The notes under the pieces were generated by a model. It worked only from the letters and a program-made list of their open reading frames with translations. It was not told the origin of the DNA and ran no database searches. Shown here one piece after another: positions 61,587 to 64,000 of a stretch of DNA of 64,000 bases. Positions within the stretch are counted from its first letter, which is position 1; each line of letters opens with the position of its first letter. A program made the translations under genes and the position numbers. This DNA comes from Tritrichomonas foetus (Eukaryota; Parabasalia; Tritrichomonadida; Tritrichomonadidae), in contig MLAK01000567.1 in the NCBI GenBank assembly GCA_001839685.1, forward strand, positions 40,355 through 104,354, written 5' to 3'.

Positions 61587-63734
61587 ATGGGAAAACTCGA
61601 TTTCTTCTTACACCCACAATCCATTGCCATCATTGGAGCTTCCGCTATTGAAGGCAAAGTTGGAAACGCAGTCCTCAAAAACATAATTAAAAGCGAATAC
61701 CAAGGAATTATTTATCCGATAAATCCAAAGCCAGGAACCATTATGGGGCTCGATAGTTACAAATCTGTTGAAGATGTTCCAGGACCAATCGATGTTGCTG
61801 TCATTTGCATTCCTGCGAGCATCGTCAATCGCGCCGCTGAAGAATGCGGAAGGAAAGGCGTAAGAGGCATCGTAATTGTTGCAGCAGGATTCAAGGAAGT
61901 TGGCGGAAAAGGAATTGAACTCGAAAACGAACTCATTCAAATATGCAAAAAATATAATATGCGATGTGTTGGCCCAAATGTTCTTGGAAATATTACAACA
62001 GCTGCAAACATGTCATTTTCTGCCAAAACACCCATGCGCGGAAAAGTTGCGATGTTGTCTCAATCGGGCGCAATGATGACAGCAGTTTTGGACTGGGCCG
62101 ATACTCAGAAAATTGGGTTCTCTCATTTCATATCACTTGGCAACAAATGTGATGTTGACGAGGTCGATTTTGTTGAAGAAATAGCTGATGATCCAGACAC
62201 ATCAATTCTTATTCTATATCTTGAATCTGTTTCTGACGGAAAGAAGTTTTTTGATGTTGTTTCAAAAGCAACAAAAAAGAAACCTGTTGTAATTTTAAAG
62301 TCTGGAATTTCACCAGCTGGTAAAGAAGCAGCTTCATCACATACAGGCGCACTTGCAGGTGATGATATTGCATTCGATATTGCCTTCGAAAGGTGCGGAG
62401 TTATTCGTGCAAAGACAATGAAAGAATTATTCGATCTTTCTAATCTCTTTGATAAAGTTAAATTACCACTTGGTGAAAAATTTGCAATTCTGACAAATGC
62501 AGGTGGACCTGGAATTATCGCTACAGATACATTCGAACAATTCAATATTGAATTTGCAAAATTCACTGATGAAACAACTGAAAAATTAAGAGCAACTCTA
62601 CCAGCTGAAGCATCAGTCAAGAATCCTGTTGATATTGTCGGCGATGCCCGTCCAAAGCGTTTTGGTGAAGCTTTAAGCGCAATTTTCCAAGAATCAAGCG
62701 ATATTTGTGCTGGTGCACTAGTTTTGGTTACTCCACAATCAACAACTGATCCAACAGCAGTTGCTGACACTCTTGTTGCAATTCATAAACAATATCCTGA
62801 TAGACTTATGTTAACAACTTTCATTGGTGGAGAAACAATGCAAGTTCCAAGACGAATTGTTGAATCGCATGGAATTCCAGCTTATTCATTCCCTGAGCCA
62901 GCAATTCGTTCATTACGCGCTTTAATTGACTATAAGAGATATATTCGTGAAAGTGAACAAGATCCAAATCATGAAAATGTAAATAACAAAGTTATTAGGT
63001 TTGAAGTTGATGATAAAAGAATTGATGAAATCATTGAAAAGGCGAAAGCTGAAAATCGAAGAATGTTACTTCCTTATGAAACTTCGGAAATTTGTTCAAT
63101 GTATGGCCTTCCTGTTCCAGCTTCAAGGCTTGCAGAAACAAAAGAAAGTGTTTCAAGAATATGCGAAGAAGTTGGATTTCCAATCATTATGAAAATTGCC
63201 TCACCTGAAATTCAACATAAAACTGATTGTGGTGGGGTTAGGCCAAACATTAATAGTGTTGAAGAAGCTGAAGAAGCCTTCACTGAAATTCTAAATAATG
63301 TTGCTGAAAAAGGACCAAAAGGTGCCAAAATTGCAGGCGTGGAAATCCAAAAAATGGTTGATTCAAGTAAGGCTTCAAAGAAAACCGAAATTATTGTTGG
63401 CATGTCTAAAGATCCACAATGGGGGCCAATGCTTATGGTTGGTGCTGGTGGAATTTACGCAAATTACATGAAAGATGTTTCTTTCGAACTTGCACGCGAA
63501 TATACAAAAGATTTAGCTCTTAAACAACTCAGTGCAACAAAAGTTTACCAAATTTTAGAAGGAGTTCGTGGTGAGAAGCCATCAGAAATAAACATTCTTC
63601 TTGAGACCATGATGAAAGTTGCACAACTTGTTAGAGATCATAATAACATTGATGAAATGGATATGAATCCGATTTGGGTCTTTGCTGAAGGCGAAGGAGT
63701 TGTTGCACTTGATGTGAAGATAATGGTAAGTTAG
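61587..63734 (+). CDS. Acetate--CoA ligase (ADP-forming), fused alpha-beta
   Basis: A 715-residue enzyme that converts acetyl-CoA, ADP and phosphate to acetate, CoA and ATP; it is an energy-conserving step of anaerobic fermentation known in Giardia, Entamoeba, archaea and many bacteria. The N-terminal CoA-binding domain (about 1-125) starts FFLHPQSIAIIGAS and contains GIIYPINPKPGTIMGL. The succinyl-CoA-synthetase-like ligase domains follow; the phosphohistidine lies in SSHTGALAGDD (His252). The C-terminal ATP-grasp domain (about 480-715) has FPIIMKIASPEIQHKTDCGGV, IVGMSKDPQWGPMLMVGAGG, MDMNPIW and ends GVVALDVKIMVS, close to the family end 'VVALDAR-V-'. It looks complete. Alpha and beta parts are fused in one chain. 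The product is cytosolic, with no targeting signal. A lateral origin is likely. Confidence 0.93.
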   Translation: MGKLDFFLHPQSIAIIGASAIEGKVGNAVLKNIIKSEYQGIIYPINPKPGTIMGLDSYKSVEDVPGPIDVAVICIPASIVNRAAEECGRKGVRGIVIVAAGFKEVGGKGIELENELIQICKKYNMRCVGPNVLGNITTAANMSFSAKTPMRGKVAMLSQSGAMMTAVLDWADTQKIGFSHFISLGNKCDVDEVDFVEEIADDPDTSILILYLESVSDGKKFFDVVSKATKKKPVVILKSGISPAGKEAASSHTGALAGDDIAFDIAFERCGVIRAKTMKELFDLSNLFDKVKLPLGEKFAILTNAGGPGIIATDTFEQFNIEFAKFTDETTEKLRATLPAEASVKNPVDIVGDARPKRFGEALSAIFQESSDICAGALVLVTPQSTTDPTAVADTLVAIHKQYPDRLMLTTFIGGETMQVPRRIVESHGIPAYSFPEPAIRSLRALIDYKRYIRESEQDPNHENVNNKVIRFEVDDKRIDEIIEKAKAENRRMLLPYETSEICSMYGLPVPASRLAETKESVSRICEEVGFPIIMKIASPEIQHKTDCGGVRPNINSVEEAEEAFTEILNNVAEKGPKGAKIAGVEIQKMVDSSKASKKTEIIVGMSKDPQWGPMLMVGAGGIYANYMKDVSFELAREYTKDLALKQLSATKVYQILEGVRGEKPSEINILLETMMKVAQLVRDHNNIDEMDMNPIWVFAEGEGVVALDVKIMVS

Positions 63735-64000
63735 TAATAGTAGTAAGTGGATTTGGTACCTACTGAAAATAATAAAACTTTTTGAAATCACTAGTTCACG
63801 ATAGAGAGATATATGTCGTATTATANANNNNAACTTTATGAANGCANTAATGAGCAAAAACAGAACAACAGAAACGAAAACTAAAACCATTCAAAACCGA
63901 AAACATATAGAACGACCCCCACCACTGACATCAAAAATTTTTCATTAATGATTTCATTTATGAGTAATAGTAAGAAGTGGAAGTGGTACCTACTGAAAAT
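63733..64000 (+). repeat. Direct repeat pair and low-quality bases at the window end
   Basis: A 38-base sequence at 63733-63770 (GTAATAG to TGGTACC and TACTGAAAAT) recurs at 63963-64000 with a few changes, a period of 230 bases. Between them lie single N calls at 63826, 63828-63831, 63843 and 63847. The first copy starts right after the acetate-CoA ligase stop. Either a tandem repeat starts here or this is an assembly artefact near a contig end. Confidence 0.6.

Noticed and set aside
1..64000. tRNA, rRNA and CRISPR genes
   Set aside because: I looked for B-box-like GGTTCGA(A/T)TCC, rRNA motifs and repeat-spacer arrays by eye and found none convincing. A dedicated scan would be needed to exclude tRNAs fully.

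Overview
The window looks like nuclear DNA of a parabasalid flagellate. Tritrichomonas foetus is my best guess from the very high A+T content, and Trichomonas-type relatives remain possible. The reasons are: nearly every gene is one uninterrupted frame with no recognisable intron; several ATGs lie just 3' of an initiator-like TCA(T/C)TT motif; and the gene set mixes typical eukaryotic genes (uS19, an axonemal dynein intermediate chain, calnexin, importin beta, proteasome alpha2, SGT1, pecanex) with trichomonad-style families (long alpha-actinin, a large membrane protein with PAS and cyclase-like domains) and bacterial-type enzymes. The species is an inference.

Layout. 1-9.5 kb: the 3' end of ribosomal protein uS19, a dynein intermediate chain on the minus strand, a three-repeat alpha-actinin and a Sel1-type protein. 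9.5-16 kb: a DUF1846/UPF0371 protein of bacterial type, a 25-bp tandem repeat block, a coiled-coil protein, a perfect 23-bp inverted repeat and calnexin. 16.3-18 kb: a badly decayed ubiquitin-activating enzyme E1 pseudogene. 18-33 kb: importin beta, a 2.7-kb gap with broken coding-like fragments, a small ubiquitin-like protein, an HPS1/Mon1-like longin protein, an Sds3-like coiled coil, SGT1, a (CAA)n-type microsatellite holding an assembly gap, proteasome alpha2, a PP1-like phosphatase and a small acidic/basic protein. 33-43.6 kb: a coiled-coil protein, a VPS9-domain protein, a membrane PAS/cyclase-like gene broken by a single in-frame TGA, a 75-residue SNARE with no membrane anchor, an Arg/Asp-rich protein and an unknown acidic protein. 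43.7-55 kb: two inverted copies of one 1.1-kb transposon flank a block holding pecanex, a bZIP factor and a bacterial-type aminotransferase. 55-64 kb: a SCY1-like pseudokinase, an ARM-type protein, a PP2A scaffold-like protein and an ADP-forming acetate-CoA ligase.

How the genes work together. There is no operon structure; each gene appears to have its own promoter. Themes are membrane traffic (VPS9, SNARE, HPS1-like, SCYL, pecanex), protein quality control (calnexin, SGT1, proteasome, ubiquitin-like protein) and cytoskeleton (alpha-actinin, dynein).

The most notable items are the new transposon pair with 8-bp target duplications, the in-frame TGA in the cyclase-like gene, the E1 pseudogene, the bacterial-type DUF1846 gene and the minimal SNARE. 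All family calls come from reading translated sequence and remembered family motifs; no search was run.
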